This document shows positions 41,042-50,927 of a stretch of DNA of 64,000 nucleotides, in pieces (position 1 is the stretch's first letter; each line of letters opens with the position of its first letter). The position numbers were made by a program, and so were the translations under genes. The stretch spans positions 1 through 64,000 of the forward strand of contig JABXHX010000013.1 of assembly GCA_013373385.1 (NCBI GenBank), given 5' to 3'. The DNA is from Flavobacteriaceae bacterium (lineage in GTDB: Bacteria; Bacteroidota; Bacteroidia; Flavobacteriales; Flavobacteriaceae). A model generated the notes under the pieces. It was given only the letters and a program-made list of their open reading frames with translations. It was not told where the DNA came from and made no database searches.

Positions 41042-43510
41042 TTATTCTTTAATTATTTTCTTTGTAACTATTCCTCCTTCAATATTAAGTCTAACAAAAT
41101 AGGTTCCATTTGATAATTTAGATATATCAATACTCTTATTATTAATTTCATTCGCTTTTTCATACTGAACTAGCTGTCCTTGTAAATTAAAAACTCTAAA
41201 CTCTCCTTTAGAGCTGCTTTTTAAATTTATAGTTATCTTATTTGAAGTTGGATTTGGGTAAACCATTACTGATTTTTCTAATTCATCCTTGTCGATAGAT
41301 AGAGATTTGTTATATAAATCTGAGCTCCAAACACCTCTACCATAAGTTCCTGCATAAATCTTATTTTCTGCAGTGTTAATTTCTAATTCATTGACTTTTA
41401 CATTCGGTAATAAATTAGAAAAATTTTGCCATGTAGTTAAAGTATTGTCTATGTAGTAAATTCCATAATTCATCCCTACATATAAACCATCATTTCCGTT
41501 ATCATCCCAAGCTAAAGTTAACGCAGCAAAATTTGGCAATCCAGAATTTTTGGTTGTCCAATTTACACCTCCATCTGTAGATACTTGTACTTTAGCAGAA
41601 TTAGCTGTGGCTATTGCAATTTTATTTGGATTAGAAGGGTGAATAGCAATAAAGTTAATGTGTCCTCCAGAATATCCGGTTAATAACGTCCAAGAACCTG
41701 TACCTGTAGTTGTTTTATAAAGGTTTGAATTTTCTGATGCGTATATGGTGTTAGCATCTGTTTTTGCAATTTTTAGATTATCTAAAGAATTTGTAAAATC
41801 TTGTGAGATTGCTGTCCAAGTTGTTCCTCCATCTGTAGACTTATACACAATATTATATCCAACGTAAATAGTGTTTGCAGCAGTTGGATCTTGTTCAAAT
41901 GGTGTTACCCAATTTCCTTTCCCAGTGGGTGTTGTTAAATCAAACCTTGTTGCTCCAGAATCAGTAGATTTAGACATTGATCCATTTTGCGTTGTACCAT
42001 AAAGTATTTTGCTATCATTTTTATCAATAAAAGTTTCCATTCCGTCAGCACCTAACCAATGTTTCCATACGCCTCCAATTAAAACATTGGCACCATTATC
42101 TTGTGACCCACCAGTAATAATTGCTGGAGACGTTTGTGAAATCCCTATTTTATAAAATTGATGTATTCCCATTCCTTGAGTTTTGCTAACATAAAAATTG
42201 GTATCAATGGTACCTGCAGGATCGTCAGCGATATAAATTCCGCCATCACTAATTACAAATAATTCCGTACCATAATAAATCATATCATCTATATCTGCAT
42301 GGCAATACCCTAGGGTTGAGCTTGAGTACCATTCAGATGTTGGAGTAAAAGTAGTTCCTCCATCTAGAGATCTAAATGAAATAATACCAGCAATATGAAC
42401 TTCATTAATATTTGTAGGAGAAACTGCAATTGCCATGTCTCTAGGCGCTTGACCTCTATCATCATCTGCTAGAGTTGAATAACCAAAATAGTTTTTCCCT
42501 GTATGAGTTTTTTTAGTAAAAGTTGCTCCATCATTTGTAGAGACATAAAAACCACCAAACTTACCGTTGTTTTCTTCTAGTACATATACGGCGTTTGCAT
42601 TTGCAGGCGATACAGCTATTAATTTCTCTCCAGTTCCAAATCCTGTAGTTACGGTAGTCCAACTTACACCGTTGTCGGTAGATTTGTGAAATTGAGTCCC
42701 TGTTGCATAAATTGTATTGTAATCTCCAGGTTTAAAATCAACATCTAAACCAGAGCTGTCGCCTGTTACTTTCGTCCAGTTAACACCACCGTTAGTAGAT
42801 TTGTAAATACCTGACCAATTATCTGTAGCAAACATAATTGAAGTATTGTTAGGGTTGACAATAATTTTAGTTACTGGTCCAAATCCTAACTTACCTAAGG
42901 CAGACCAAGTATTACCACTGTTGGTAGATACATAAATATTACCAGAAGTAGATCCCCAATAATATTTAGTTGCATCAGTTGGGTCTATAGCTAATGAGTA
43001 TACTGCCATACTTGTAAAATTATCACTTAGTGATGTCCATGTAGTTCCTTTATTGGTAGACTTCCAAACTCCGCCAGTTGGAGAACCAACAATTAAATGA
43101 TTTACATTTCCTTCTTCAATTGCTAAACTTGTGATTCTGCCAATACCGTGATTCCAACCACTACCTAACGTAACGGCATTTGGCCCTAATTGTTTCCAGT
43201 TAGCTGTAGTAGTGATGGCTTTTCTAGATGTGTTGTTTAATAATCTATTATACTTTTCTAATTCTTTCAAATAAAATGAACTAGAATTCACATACCCATA
43301 ATCATTCACCATCCTTTGCGCATTGTATTCCCATCGTTTATATTGTTTGTAACCTGTTCCCTTCCCTTTTCCTGTGATAGAAAAGTATTGATTGGCAGAG
43401 TTCTGAATTGACTTTAGTGTATAGTTTCCTTTATCAATCATTTTTTTATATTCTTGTGAATATACTATTGATGCTAAGAAAAATAGGCTGACTACTAGTG
43501 CTTTTCTCAT
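41042..43510 (-). CDS. Large secreted BNR/sortilin-type propeller protein with T9SS tail
   Basis: 822 residues: signal peptide (1-18), a charged region to about 105, then about 600 residues of Asp-box/BNR blades (KSTNKGTTWTSL, STNSGNTWSAL, KSTNGGVNWTKV, KSTDNGVSWTTV, STNDGATFTKK, KSTDGGTTWTAI, STDGGVNWTTK) forming one or two propellers, and a type A sorting domain at the end (MVYPNPTSNKITINL ... GTYFVRLN). Probably a surface glycan- or protein-binding molecule; no catalytic set is evident. A -7 box (TATATTTG, minus strand, 43558-43565) lies 48 bases upstream. Confidence 0.92.
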   Translation of the reverse strand: MRKALVVSLFFLASIVYSQEYKKMIDKGNYTLKSIQNSANQYFSITGKGKGTGYKQYKRWEYNAQRMVNDYGYVNSSSFYLKELEKYNRLLNNTSRKAITTTANWKQLGPNAVTLGSGWNHGIGRITSLAIEEGNVNHLIVGSPTGGVWKSTNKGTTWTSLSDNFTSMAVYSLAIDPTDATKYYWGSTSGNIYVSTNSGNTWSALGKLGFGPVTKIIVNPNNTSIMFATDNWSGIYKSTNGGVNWTKVTGDSSGLDVDFKPGDYNTIYATGTQFHKSTDNGVSWTTVTTGFGTGEKLIAVSPANANAVYVLEENNGKFGGFYVSTNDGATFTKKTHTGKNYFGYSTLADDDRGQAPRDMAIAVSPTNINEVHIAGIISFRSLDGGTTFTPTSEWYSSSTLGYCHADIDDMIYYGTELFVISDGGIYIADDPAGTIDTNFYVSKTQGMGIHQFYKIGISQTSPAIITGGSQDNGANVLIGGVWKHWLGADGMETFIDKNDSKILYGTTQNGSMSKSTDSGATRFDLTTPTGKGNWVTPFEQDPTAANTIYVGYNIVYKSTDGGTTWTAISQDFTNSLDNLKIAKTDANTIYASENSNLYKTTTGTGSWTLLTGYSGGHINFIAIHPSNPNKIAIATANSAKVQVSTDGGVNWTTKNSGLPNFAALTLAWDDNGNDGLYVGMNYGIYYIDNTLTTWQNFSNLLPNVKVNELEINTAENKIYAGTYGRGVWSSDLYNKSLSIDKDELEKSVMVYPNPTSNKITINLKSSSKGEFRVFNLQGQLVQYEKANEINNKSIDISKLSNGTYFVRLNIEGGIVTKKIIKE

Positions 43511-43715
43511 AAGATGTAAGTTTGTTATTTTGGTTAGTTTCTTGATTTACAAGTACTCAAATATACATATTAATAGGGAAGGTTTGTTTTATTGGGTTGT
43601 TTAATTTTTTACCATCGTATATCCAAAGGCTAACCTTATTTGATGTTATGTAAAGTTAAGCTTTCTTTAAAGTGTTAAAAACTGTTAAATTATTGTCGTA
43701 TAGGCTAAGCTTTTA

Positions 43716-43744
43716 TTGAACTTACTTGTTGTGTTGTAGATTTG
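43716..43744 (+). promoter_or_regulatory. Promoter of the S9 peptidase gene
   Basis: TTG (43716-43718), an 18-base spacer and TAGATTTG (43737-43744) match the -33/-7 consensus; transcription near 43748 gives a leader of about 35 bases. Confidence 0.6.
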
Positions 43745-43782
43745 ATTTAACTTTACTAATTATATATTTTAAATAAACTCAA

Positions 43783-45888
43783 ATGAAATTTAGTACACTA
43801 AAAACGGTATCAATAGTAGTATTGCTTTTTTTTCTTGGCGTAAATGTATCTGCACAAGATAAATTAAAAAGAATGCCAGGTTATAAGCAATTTGCTAAAA
43901 TGTCTCCTAAGTTATACAGCTCAATAAAAAGAGCTCCAACTTCTGTTACTTGGGCAAAAGATGGTAAATCGTTTACCTATGTAAAAGATGGTTTAGAACA
44001 TACTTTTGATGTGCGTAAGAAAAAAGTTGTTAGCACAAAGAAAGCTGAGAAAAGACAAAGAAGATTTAGAAGAGGAAATAGACCTGCACGTGGTAGGCAA
44101 TATGCTTTTGCAATTTCCCCTGATAGAAAATTAAAAGCATTTACAAAAAACAGAAACTTTTATATTAGTAAACCAGACGGTTCTAATGTACAAGCCATAA
44201 CTACGCAAGGAAATGATAAAAACCAAATAAAATTTGGAATTGCTACTTGGGTTTACGGTGAAGAACTGGGGCAAAACACCGCAATGTGGTGGTCGCCAGA
44301 TTCTAAAAAAGTTGCTTTCTATCGTTTTGAAGAAAAAGATGCTAAAAAATATTATGTTATTTACAATCAAACTAAAATTCAAGATTCTTTAGAGATTGAA
44401 GCGTATCCAAAAGTTGGTGCAAAAAATTTACCTGTTGATTTATTAGTGTATGATTTAGAAACCAAAAAAACCATTACGTTAGATACAAGAGACGGTAAGC
44501 CTTATAATGATGGAGCCATAGGAACATATTTATATGACATCAAGTGGTCTCCAGACGGAAAAGAGTTGTTATTTCATAGTACAAATAGAAAGCAAGATAT
44601 TATGGAGTACAAAGCTGCAGATCCTGTAACTGGAAAAACAAGAGTTATTGTCAGAGAAAAATGGCTGCCTAGTTTTACTAAAAATTCTCCAGAAATCTAC
44701 GAATTAAAAGATAAGAAAAGGTTTATTTGGGCATCAGAAAGAAATGGCTTTAATAACTATTACTTGTACAATTATGACGGAACGTTACTTAATGCAATTA
44801 CGCAACATCAGTTTGAAGTTGCAAGAATTGTTAAAGTTGACGAGAAAAAAAATCTATTATACTATTTAGCTCGTAGCGGAGACAACCATATGAAAATGCA
44901 ACTACACAGAGTTCGTCTTGATGGGAGAAGAGATACGAGGTTGACAGATCCGGCATTTAATCATACTGTAAATATTGCTCCAACAGGAAAACACTTTATT
45001 GATGTGGCTCAAACTCACAATACCCCTCCTTTTGTAAACTTAATTGATGCTAAAGGAAAAAAGGTTGCTGAAGTTGCTAAAAGCGACATGACTAAATTTA
45101 ATGAAGCTGGATTTAAAACAGTTGAAGTTTTTACGTTTACATCTGCTGATGGAGAAACGGAATTACACGGTATGATACATTTTCCTTCAAATTTTAACCC
45201 TAAGAAAAAATATCCAGTAATTTTAAGTAATTATGGAGGGCCAGCAACAAATGCATTCAGAGAAACTTTTGTCTATCCAAGTGCTATTACAGAATTTGGT
45301 TTTATTGTATTAAATATTGATGGAAGAAATGTTAGAGGAAGAGGAAAACGCTTGTTAGATAAACTCTATGGTAATCTAGGAATTGTTGAAATGGATGACT
45401 TTGCAGAAGGTGTTAAATCGTTATATAATCGCCATTATATAGATAAAAATAGAGTTGGTGTTTTTGGAACATCATACGGAGGTACTACTGCTGCAATGAG
45501 CTTATTAAGGTTTCCAGATGTGTATCATGCAGCTGTAGCAAACTCTGCTGTAACTGATTGGAGAAACTATGACAATGTATATACAGAAAGGTACATGAAC
45601 TTGATAGAGAATAATAAAAAAGGATATGATGCCTCAAATTTAATGAAATATGCAAAAAACTTAAAAGGAGAATTGATGATTTTTTATGGTACAAATGATA
45701 ATAATGTGCATCCAGCAAACTCATTACAATTAATTCAAGCTTTACAAAAAGCAGGAAAAAGTTTTGAAGTACAGGTGGGGCCTGATAAAGGACATACAGC
45801 TGTTAACTTTTATAGAATGATGGAGTTTTTTATTCAGCATTTGGTATTGAATCAAAATGGATATATTAATATAAGGTCAATGGATTAG
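43783..45888 (+). CDS. S9 family peptidase, dipeptidyl peptidase IV type
   Basis: 701 residues; signal peptide 1-24 (ending VSAQ). An eight-blade DPP-IV-type propeller (about 60-455) carries the exopeptidase glutamate pair region GEELGQNTAMWWSPD; the hydrolase domain has the triad S564 (FGTSYGGT), D639 (YGTNDNNVHP) and H671 (DKGHTAV). It releases N-terminal dipeptides, usually after proline or alanine, in the periplasm. A lysine/arginine-rich stretch at 75-105 (KKAEKRQRRFRRGNRPARGR) is unusual. It is convergent with the fatty acid hydroxylase gene. Confidence 0.95.
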   Translation: MKFSTLKTVSIVVLLFFLGVNVSAQDKLKRMPGYKQFAKMSPKLYSSIKRAPTSVTWAKDGKSFTYVKDGLEHTFDVRKKKVVSTKKAEKRQRRFRRGNRPARGRQYAFAISPDRKLKAFTKNRNFYISKPDGSNVQAITTQGNDKNQIKFGIATWVYGEELGQNTAMWWSPDSKKVAFYRFEEKDAKKYYVIYNQTKIQDSLEIEAYPKVGAKNLPVDLLVYDLETKKTITLDTRDGKPYNDGAIGTYLYDIKWSPDGKELLFHSTNRKQDIMEYKAADPVTGKTRVIVREKWLPSFTKNSPEIYELKDKKRFIWASERNGFNNYYLYNYDGTLLNAITQHQFEVARIVKVDEKKNLLYYLARSGDNHMKMQLHRVRLDGRRDTRLTDPAFNHTVNIAPTGKHFIDVAQTHNTPPFVNLIDAKGKKVAEVAKSDMTKFNEAGFKTVEVFTFTSADGETELHGMIHFPSNFNPKKKYPVILSNYGGPATNAFRETFVYPSAITEFGFIVLNIDGRNVRGRGKRLLDKLYGNLGIVEMDDFAEGVKSLYNRHYIDKNRVGVFGTSYGGTTAAMSLLRFPDVYHAAVANSAVTDWRNYDNVYTERYMNLIENNKKGYDASNLMKYAKNLKGELMIFYGTNDNNVHPANSLQLIQALQKAGKSFEVQVGPDKGHTAVNFYRMMEFFIQHLVLNQNGYINIRSMD

Positions 45889-45910
45889 TTACAATCATTT
45901 TGAACAAAAT

Positions 45911-45943
45911 AAAAAGCTTCTAAATTAAATTTAGAAGCTTTTT
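45911..45943. terminator. Bidirectional terminator between S9 peptidase and hydroxylase genes
   Basis: 15-bp perfect stem AAAAAGCTTCTAAAT / ATTTAGAAGCTTTTT with a TAA loop; the A/T arms provide a U run in both directions for the two convergent genes. Confidence 0.9.
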
Positions 45944-45962
45944 ATTTCAATCAGTTTTAAAA

Positions 45963-46847
45963 TTATAACCTTCTTTTAAATCCATATATCAACTGACCAA
46001 AAAAACCTTTAGGAAATTTTTTTTCATCAGCAAAACCTAATTCAATAGTACCACTTTCTTCTGGTATATAATTTGTTTTAAATAGATAATCCCAAATGCT
46101 TAAACTAATTCCAAAATTAACTCCATATGGTAAATGTTGAGGTAATTCTTTGGCATGATGGTATAAATGCATTACAGAATTGTTAAAAACATATTTAAAA
46201 ATACCCCAAGTAATTTTAATATTTGCATGATTTAAATGCCCAATAGTAATAGCCGTAAAATGAACAATATAGGCTTGTTCTGGCTCAAAACCACCAAGTA
46301 GCATCACTCCTATTGTTTTTAAAGGTTTGTACAAAATATTTTCCATCCAATGATAACGCAAATGTGCTGCAAACCCCATTTCTTTAACAGAATGATGCAC
46401 TTTATGAAATTGCCATAAAAATTCAAACCTGTGTAATAAAACATGGGTAAACCATTGTACAAAGTCTAATAAGATAAAGAAAATTATAAGCTGAATCCAT
46501 TGTGGATAGTTTTGTAAGTTTATCATAGAAAAACTACCCATTTCTAGTCCAAGTGAAAAAAAAGTAAGCTCTAAAACCGAATAAAACCCTGAAATAACGA
46601 TAGTGAAAAGAAAGAAATTAAAGAACATATAAAAAGTATCTAACCAAAAATCCTTTCTGATTACTGCTTGGTTTTTTCGCCAAGGAAATAGTACCTCAAA
46701 TCCCCAAACAATCAAAGATATTATAATTAATCCCCAAAAATAATTGGTATACCAAGGTACTTCAAACAATATAGATTTTTGTGTCCAATCTAAGGTTCCT
46801 AAAAAAGCTTCTTTAAAAACGGCATAATATTTGTTAAAATTTAACAT
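45963..46847 (-). CDS. Sterol desaturase / fatty acid hydroxylase family protein
   Basis: 294 residues, about four to five membrane helices. The di-iron histidine motifs are present in order: HVLLHR, HKVHHSVKEM, and HLYHHAKELPQHLPYGVNFG, so it is probably an active membrane oxygenase that hydroxylates or desaturates a lipid. Bacterial members act on fatty acids, carotenoids or hopanoids; the substrate cannot be told here. It stands alone on the minus strand. Confidence 0.92.
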   Translation of the reverse strand: MLNFNKYYAVFKEAFLGTLDWTQKSILFEVPWYTNYFWGLIIISLIVWGFEVLFPWRKNQAVIRKDFWLDTFYMFFNFFLFTIVISGFYSVLELTFFSLGLEMGSFSMINLQNYPQWIQLIIFFILLDFVQWFTHVLLHRFEFLWQFHKVHHSVKEMGFAAHLRYHWMENILYKPLKTIGVMLLGGFEPEQAYIVHFTAITIGHLNHANIKITWGIFKYVFNNSVMHLYHHAKELPQHLPYGVNFGISLSIWDYLFKTNYIPEESGTIELGFADEKKFPKGFFGQLIYGFKRRL

Positions 46848-46968
46848 TAAATTAAGAAATTATAGAAAGCTAAATGTATTAAAATTTAATGCATAATTGC
46901 TTTTTTTTCTTTTTTTTAAATCAATTTAAAATATATCTTTACACACAAAAATTACACTTTTTAAGACT

Positions 46969-49719
46969 ATGAGGTTCAAACTAACCCTAATTGCACTACT
47001 CTTTTTTCAAATTGCTATTGCTCAAAAGAATGAAGAAACAAAATTAACAATTGAGTTTACCAACATTAACAAGTTAGACTTTATAAGTAAAATAGAGTCT
47101 AAAACAAGTTACAAATTTTTCTATTTAAAAAAATGGATTGATTCTATTCCTGTGAGTGGTAAATACAATAACGAGAGGATATCAACAATACTTGATGATG
47201 TTTTTGAAAAGACAACAATTAATTACCATATAACAGAAGATAAGAGAATTGTTCTCACCAATAATGTTCTAATACATACAACACTTCCTATAGAACTATT
47301 ATCAGTTAAAAAAGAAGATATTGTTACTAAAACAGCAGAAATTAAAAAACCTATTTTATATGTTGAGCCACAAAATGTTTTACAGCAAAAGACAATAAGA
47401 ATAGGTAAAGAAGTTAAGAATGCTAAAAGAAAAAGATACACCATTTCAGGTTATGTGTATAACAAACAAAACAATAAACCTATAGTAGGTTTGGTGTTAT
47501 CGACCAAAAATAAAAACACGATTACAGATAGTTTAGGTTATTACTCTCTTCGATTAACACCAGGTTATTATGAAATAAAAACGAAAGCCATTGGAATTAA
47601 AGACCATAGCCAAAAAGTTGTAATTTACAATAACGGAAAGTTAAACTTTAATCTAGAAGATAGTTCAGAAATACTTGACGAAGTAGTAATTAACGCAGAA
47701 GCAGATAAAAATATAAGAGAAGTCGCAACAAGTATAACTGAGTTTAAGGTAGAAGAAGTAAAAACCATCCCATTAGTTTTAGGTGAAAGAGATATTTTAA
47801 AAGTTGCGGCAACTTTACCAGGTATTAAAACTGCAGGTGAAGGTTCTTCTGGTTATAGCGTACGTGGAGGAAAAACAGATCAAAATTTAATTCTTTTAGA
47901 TGATGGGGTTGTATACAATCCAACCCATTTTTTTGGAATCTTTTCTGCTGTAAATCCTTTTACAACTGGTAAAGTAAAAATATTTAAAGGTAGTGCACCG
48001 TCAGAATATGGAGGTAGGCTATCTTCTGTATTTGATATTAAAACTAAAGATGGGGATTTAAACAAATTTAAAGGAGAAGCATCCATTGGTCCTGTAACTA
48101 GTAATATTACATTAGAAACGCCGATTAAAAAGGAAGTGTCTTCATTAATTTTTGGAGCAAGAGGTACTTATTCTAATTGGATTCTAAAATCTTTAGACGA
48201 CACATCTCTAGATAATAGTTCAGCTTCTTTTTATGATGTTATCGCCAAGTATAAACACAAAGTAAATGATAAAAACAACATAGAAGCAACTGGTTATTAT
48301 AGTTATGATGATTATAAAATAACCTCAGATTCTTTACACAGTTACAGCAATAGACTGTTTTCTCTTAAATGGAATAAAACCATTAACGAGAAACATAATG
48401 GTAGCTTACTTTTAGCAAATAGTCAATATAAGTTTGATATAGAATACCGTGGCGGAGCCGATTCTGATTTTGATTTAGGGTATAAACTAAATGAAACACA
48501 TCTAAAATTAAAAATGCAGTATAGATATAATCCTATGCATCATTTTGATTATGGAGTTTCTAGTAAGTTATATATCATAAATCCAGGGAGTAAAAAACCA
48601 AACGGATCTACTTCAATTGTTAAACTGATAGAAGTAGAACAAGAAAAATCATTAGAATCTGCCTTATTCATTACCGATAATGTAAAATTAAATGATAATT
48701 TTTCTTTTGATGCAGGCTTACGATACTCATTATACGCATCCTTAGGAAAAGGCACAAAAAATATTTATCAAGCTAATAAACCTAAAAATGAATCTACCAT
48801 AGTAGAAGTAAAAACCTATGCTAATAATGAAGTCATTAAAACTTATAGTGGACTAGAGATTAGGACATCTGCTAGATATAAATTTAATCCTACTTTTTCA
48901 ATAAAAGGGAGTTATAACAATACTTTTCAATACATACAAAGTTTGTCTAACAATACAACAGCATCACCTACAGATACTTGGAGACTTTCTGGCTTAAATA
49001 TAAAGCCACAAGAGTCCAAACAAGTTACACTAGGCTTATATAAAAACTATAAAGAGAATGTATATGAGTTTAGTGTAGAAGGATATTATAAACTATCTAA
49101 TAATATTTTAGATTATAAAGTTGGCGCAGATTTATTGATAAATCCAAATGTAGAAACCGAGGTATTGCAAGGAAAAGGCAAGGCTTATGGAGTTGAGTTT
49201 TTAATAAAAAAGAATGAAGGGAAGCTAAACGGTTGGTTAGGATACACCTACTCTAGATCTTTTTCTAAGTTTGATGGGGTTTTTAGCGAAGAAAGAATTA
49301 ATGGCGGAGAATTTTTTCCATCAAATATAGATAAGCCACATGATGTAAGTTTGGTAGCTAATTATAAAATGACAAAGCGCTTTAGCTGGTCATTTAATTT
49401 GGCATATCAAACTGGTAGACCTGTAACCTACCCAGTTGGAAAGTATACATATAATGGAAATCAATATGTATATTATAGTGAGCATAATAAGTATAGAATA
49501 CCTGACTACTTTAGGCTAGATTTAGGATTGAACATTGAAGGAAACCATAGAATTAAAAAGTTTGCGCATAGTTTTTGGAACATCTCTGTTTATAATATTC
49601 TTGGAAGAAACAACCCTTACTCTGTATTTTTTGTAACTAAAGACGGACAAATTAATGCCTATAAGAGTACTATTTTTTCTGTTCCTGTTCCAACAATTAC
49701 CTATAATTTTAAATTTTAA
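46969..49719 (+). CDS. TonB-dependent receptor with STN and carboxypeptidase-like domains
   Basis: 916 residues. Signal peptide 1-18; STN/secretin domain about 22-100 (LTIEFTNINKLDFISKIE, YHITEDKRIVLT), which normally contacts an anti-sigma factor; CarboxypepD_reg-like domain about 155-235 (YTISGYVYNKQNNKPIVGL); plug about 255-375 (GYSVRGGKTDQNLILLDDG, GSAPSEYGGRLSSVFDIKT); the rest is the outer-membrane barrel ending in ...TITYNFKF. It would import a ligand too large for porins. Unlike FecA systems, no sigma/anti-sigma genes adjoin. It heads an operon with two DUF4249 lipoproteins and a plug-like protein; the DUF4249 start is 6 bases away. Confidence 0.93.
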   Translation: MRFKLTLIALLFFQIAIAQKNEETKLTIEFTNINKLDFISKIESKTSYKFFYLKKWIDSIPVSGKYNNERISTILDDVFEKTTINYHITEDKRIVLTNNVLIHTTLPIELLSVKKEDIVTKTAEIKKPILYVEPQNVLQQKTIRIGKEVKNAKRKRYTISGYVYNKQNNKPIVGLVLSTKNKNTITDSLGYYSLRLTPGYYEIKTKAIGIKDHSQKVVIYNNGKLNFNLEDSSEILDEVVINAEADKNIREVATSITEFKVEEVKTIPLVLGERDILKVAATLPGIKTAGEGSSGYSVRGGKTDQNLILLDDGVVYNPTHFFGIFSAVNPFTTGKVKIFKGSAPSEYGGRLSSVFDIKTKDGDLNKFKGEASIGPVTSNITLETPIKKEVSSLIFGARGTYSNWILKSLDDTSLDNSSASFYDVIAKYKHKVNDKNNIEATGYYSYDDYKITSDSLHSYSNRLFSLKWNKTINEKHNGSLLLANSQYKFDIEYRGGADSDFDLGYKLNETHLKLKMQYRYNPMHHFDYGVSSKLYIINPGSKKPNGSTSIVKLIEVEQEKSLESALFITDNVKLNDNFSFDAGLRYSLYASLGKGTKNIYQANKPKNESTIVEVKTYANNEVIKTYSGLEIRTSARYKFNPTFSIKGSYNNTFQYIQSLSNNTTASPTDTWRLSGLNIKPQESKQVTLGLYKNYKENVYEFSVEGYYKLSNNILDYKVGADLLINPNVETEVLQGKGKAYGVEFLIKKNEGKLNGWLGYTYSRSFSKFDGVFSEERINGGEFFPSNIDKPHDVSLVANYKMTKRFSWSFNLAYQTGRPVTYPVGKYTYNGNQYVYYSEHNKYRIPDYFRLDLGLNIEGNHRIKKFAHSFWNISVYNILGRNNPYSVFFVTKDGQINAYKSTIFSVPVPTITYNFKF

Positions 49720-49725
49720 GACAGA

Positions 49726-50925
49726 ATGAAAAAGTTTTTTTATTATACAATAACAACTATTGCCATCGTACTATTAATTAGTGCTTGTACAGAATCATTT
49801 CAGATAGAAGCTAGAGATTTTGATAAAGCTTTGGTTGTTGAAGCTTCGATTACTGATGAAGATAAATATCAAGAAATAAAATTGACAGAAGCTTTTAGGT
49901 TAGATGAAACCTCGCCAAAACCAATAACAAATGCAATTGTTAAAGTGCAAGGCGAAAATAATAACACAGTAGATTTTAAGGAAACTACTCCAGGAGTATA
50001 TCTATCTACAGTTAAATTTGCTGCCAAAGTAAATGTAAACTATCAATTATCAATTACTACTTCTAAAGGTGTGGTGTATGAATCAAAGCCAACAAAAATT
50101 ACGAGTGCTTCTAAAATAGATGATGTATATGTAACTTTAGGTAAGAACATTGCTAATGAAGATGAATTTAGCATAAATGTAGATTCTTATGACCCAAATA
50201 ACAAATCAAAATACTATCGCTACGAGTATGAAGAAACGTATAAGATAGAGGCTCCTTTTTGGTCTCCTTTAGAAGCAGTAGTAATAAATTCAAATCCAAA
50301 AAGGGTAGAAATAATTAATAAGAAAGACAAGACAAAAAAAGTTTGTTATCAAACTAATTATTCTAAAGGAATAATACAAACAGAAACTTCAGATTTGTCA
50401 GAAGATAGAGTAACCAAGTTTCCTGTAAGAAAGATCAATGCTAAAGATTTCATTATATCTCACCGTTATAGTATTTTAGTAAAACAATATGTTCAGTCAT
50501 TTGAAGCTTATACCTATTATAAAATTTTAAATAAATTTTCAAACGCATCTAATATTTTATCACAAAGCCAGCCTGGTTTTTTTAGTAGTAATATATCTTC
50601 CACAACAGATAAAGATGAAAAGGTTCTCGGCTTTTTTGAAGTGAGTGCTGTCTCTGAAAAGAGAATCTTTTTTAACTACAGAGATTTTTACGATACAGGT
50701 AGACCACAATATCCTGAAGTGTGTAACACAACAGCTCCAGAAAATAGAAATGGACCAGGAGGAAATGATTTAGTGATTCATATAGAATCTAAGCAATGGC
50801 TATATTTTGCAGACAATAAGAATGCAGATGATGCTTACCCAGGCCCTTATCTTTTAAAACCTGTTGGTTGTGGAGATTGTACTAAATATGGAACCAATGT
50901 TAAACCAAGTTTTTGGGTTGATTAA
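49726..50925 (+). CDS. DUF4249 lipoprotein, copy 1
   Basis: 399 residues; lipobox ISAC (Cys21). DUF4249 N-terminal beta domain (LVVEASITDEDKYQEIKLTEAFRLD, NAIVKVQGENNNTVDFKE) then a helical/beta C-terminal part with FIISHRYSILVKQYVQSFEA and SQSQPGFFSSNI. The family accompanies TonB receptors in Bacteroidota, probably as surface ligand-capture lipoproteins. A C-terminal Cys pair (GCGDCTK) precedes a conserved ending KPSFWVD. It is followed two bases on by a close paralogue. Confidence 0.9.
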   Translation: MKKFFYYTITTIAIVLLISACTESFQIEARDFDKALVVEASITDEDKYQEIKLTEAFRLDETSPKPITNAIVKVQGENNNTVDFKETTPGVYLSTVKFAAKVNVNYQLSITTSKGVVYESKPTKITSASKIDDVYVTLGKNIANEDEFSINVDSYDPNNKSKYYRYEYEETYKIEAPFWSPLEAVVINSNPKRVEIINKKDKTKKVCYQTNYSKGIIQTETSDLSEDRVTKFPVRKINAKDFIISHRYSILVKQYVQSFEAYTYYKILNKFSNASNILSQSQPGFFSSNISSTTDKDEKVLGFFEVSAVSEKRIFFNYRDFYDTGRPQYPEVCNTTAPENRNGPGGNDLVIHIESKQWLYFADNKNADDAYPGPYLLKPVGCGDCTKYGTNVKPSFWVD

Positions 50926-50927
50926 TA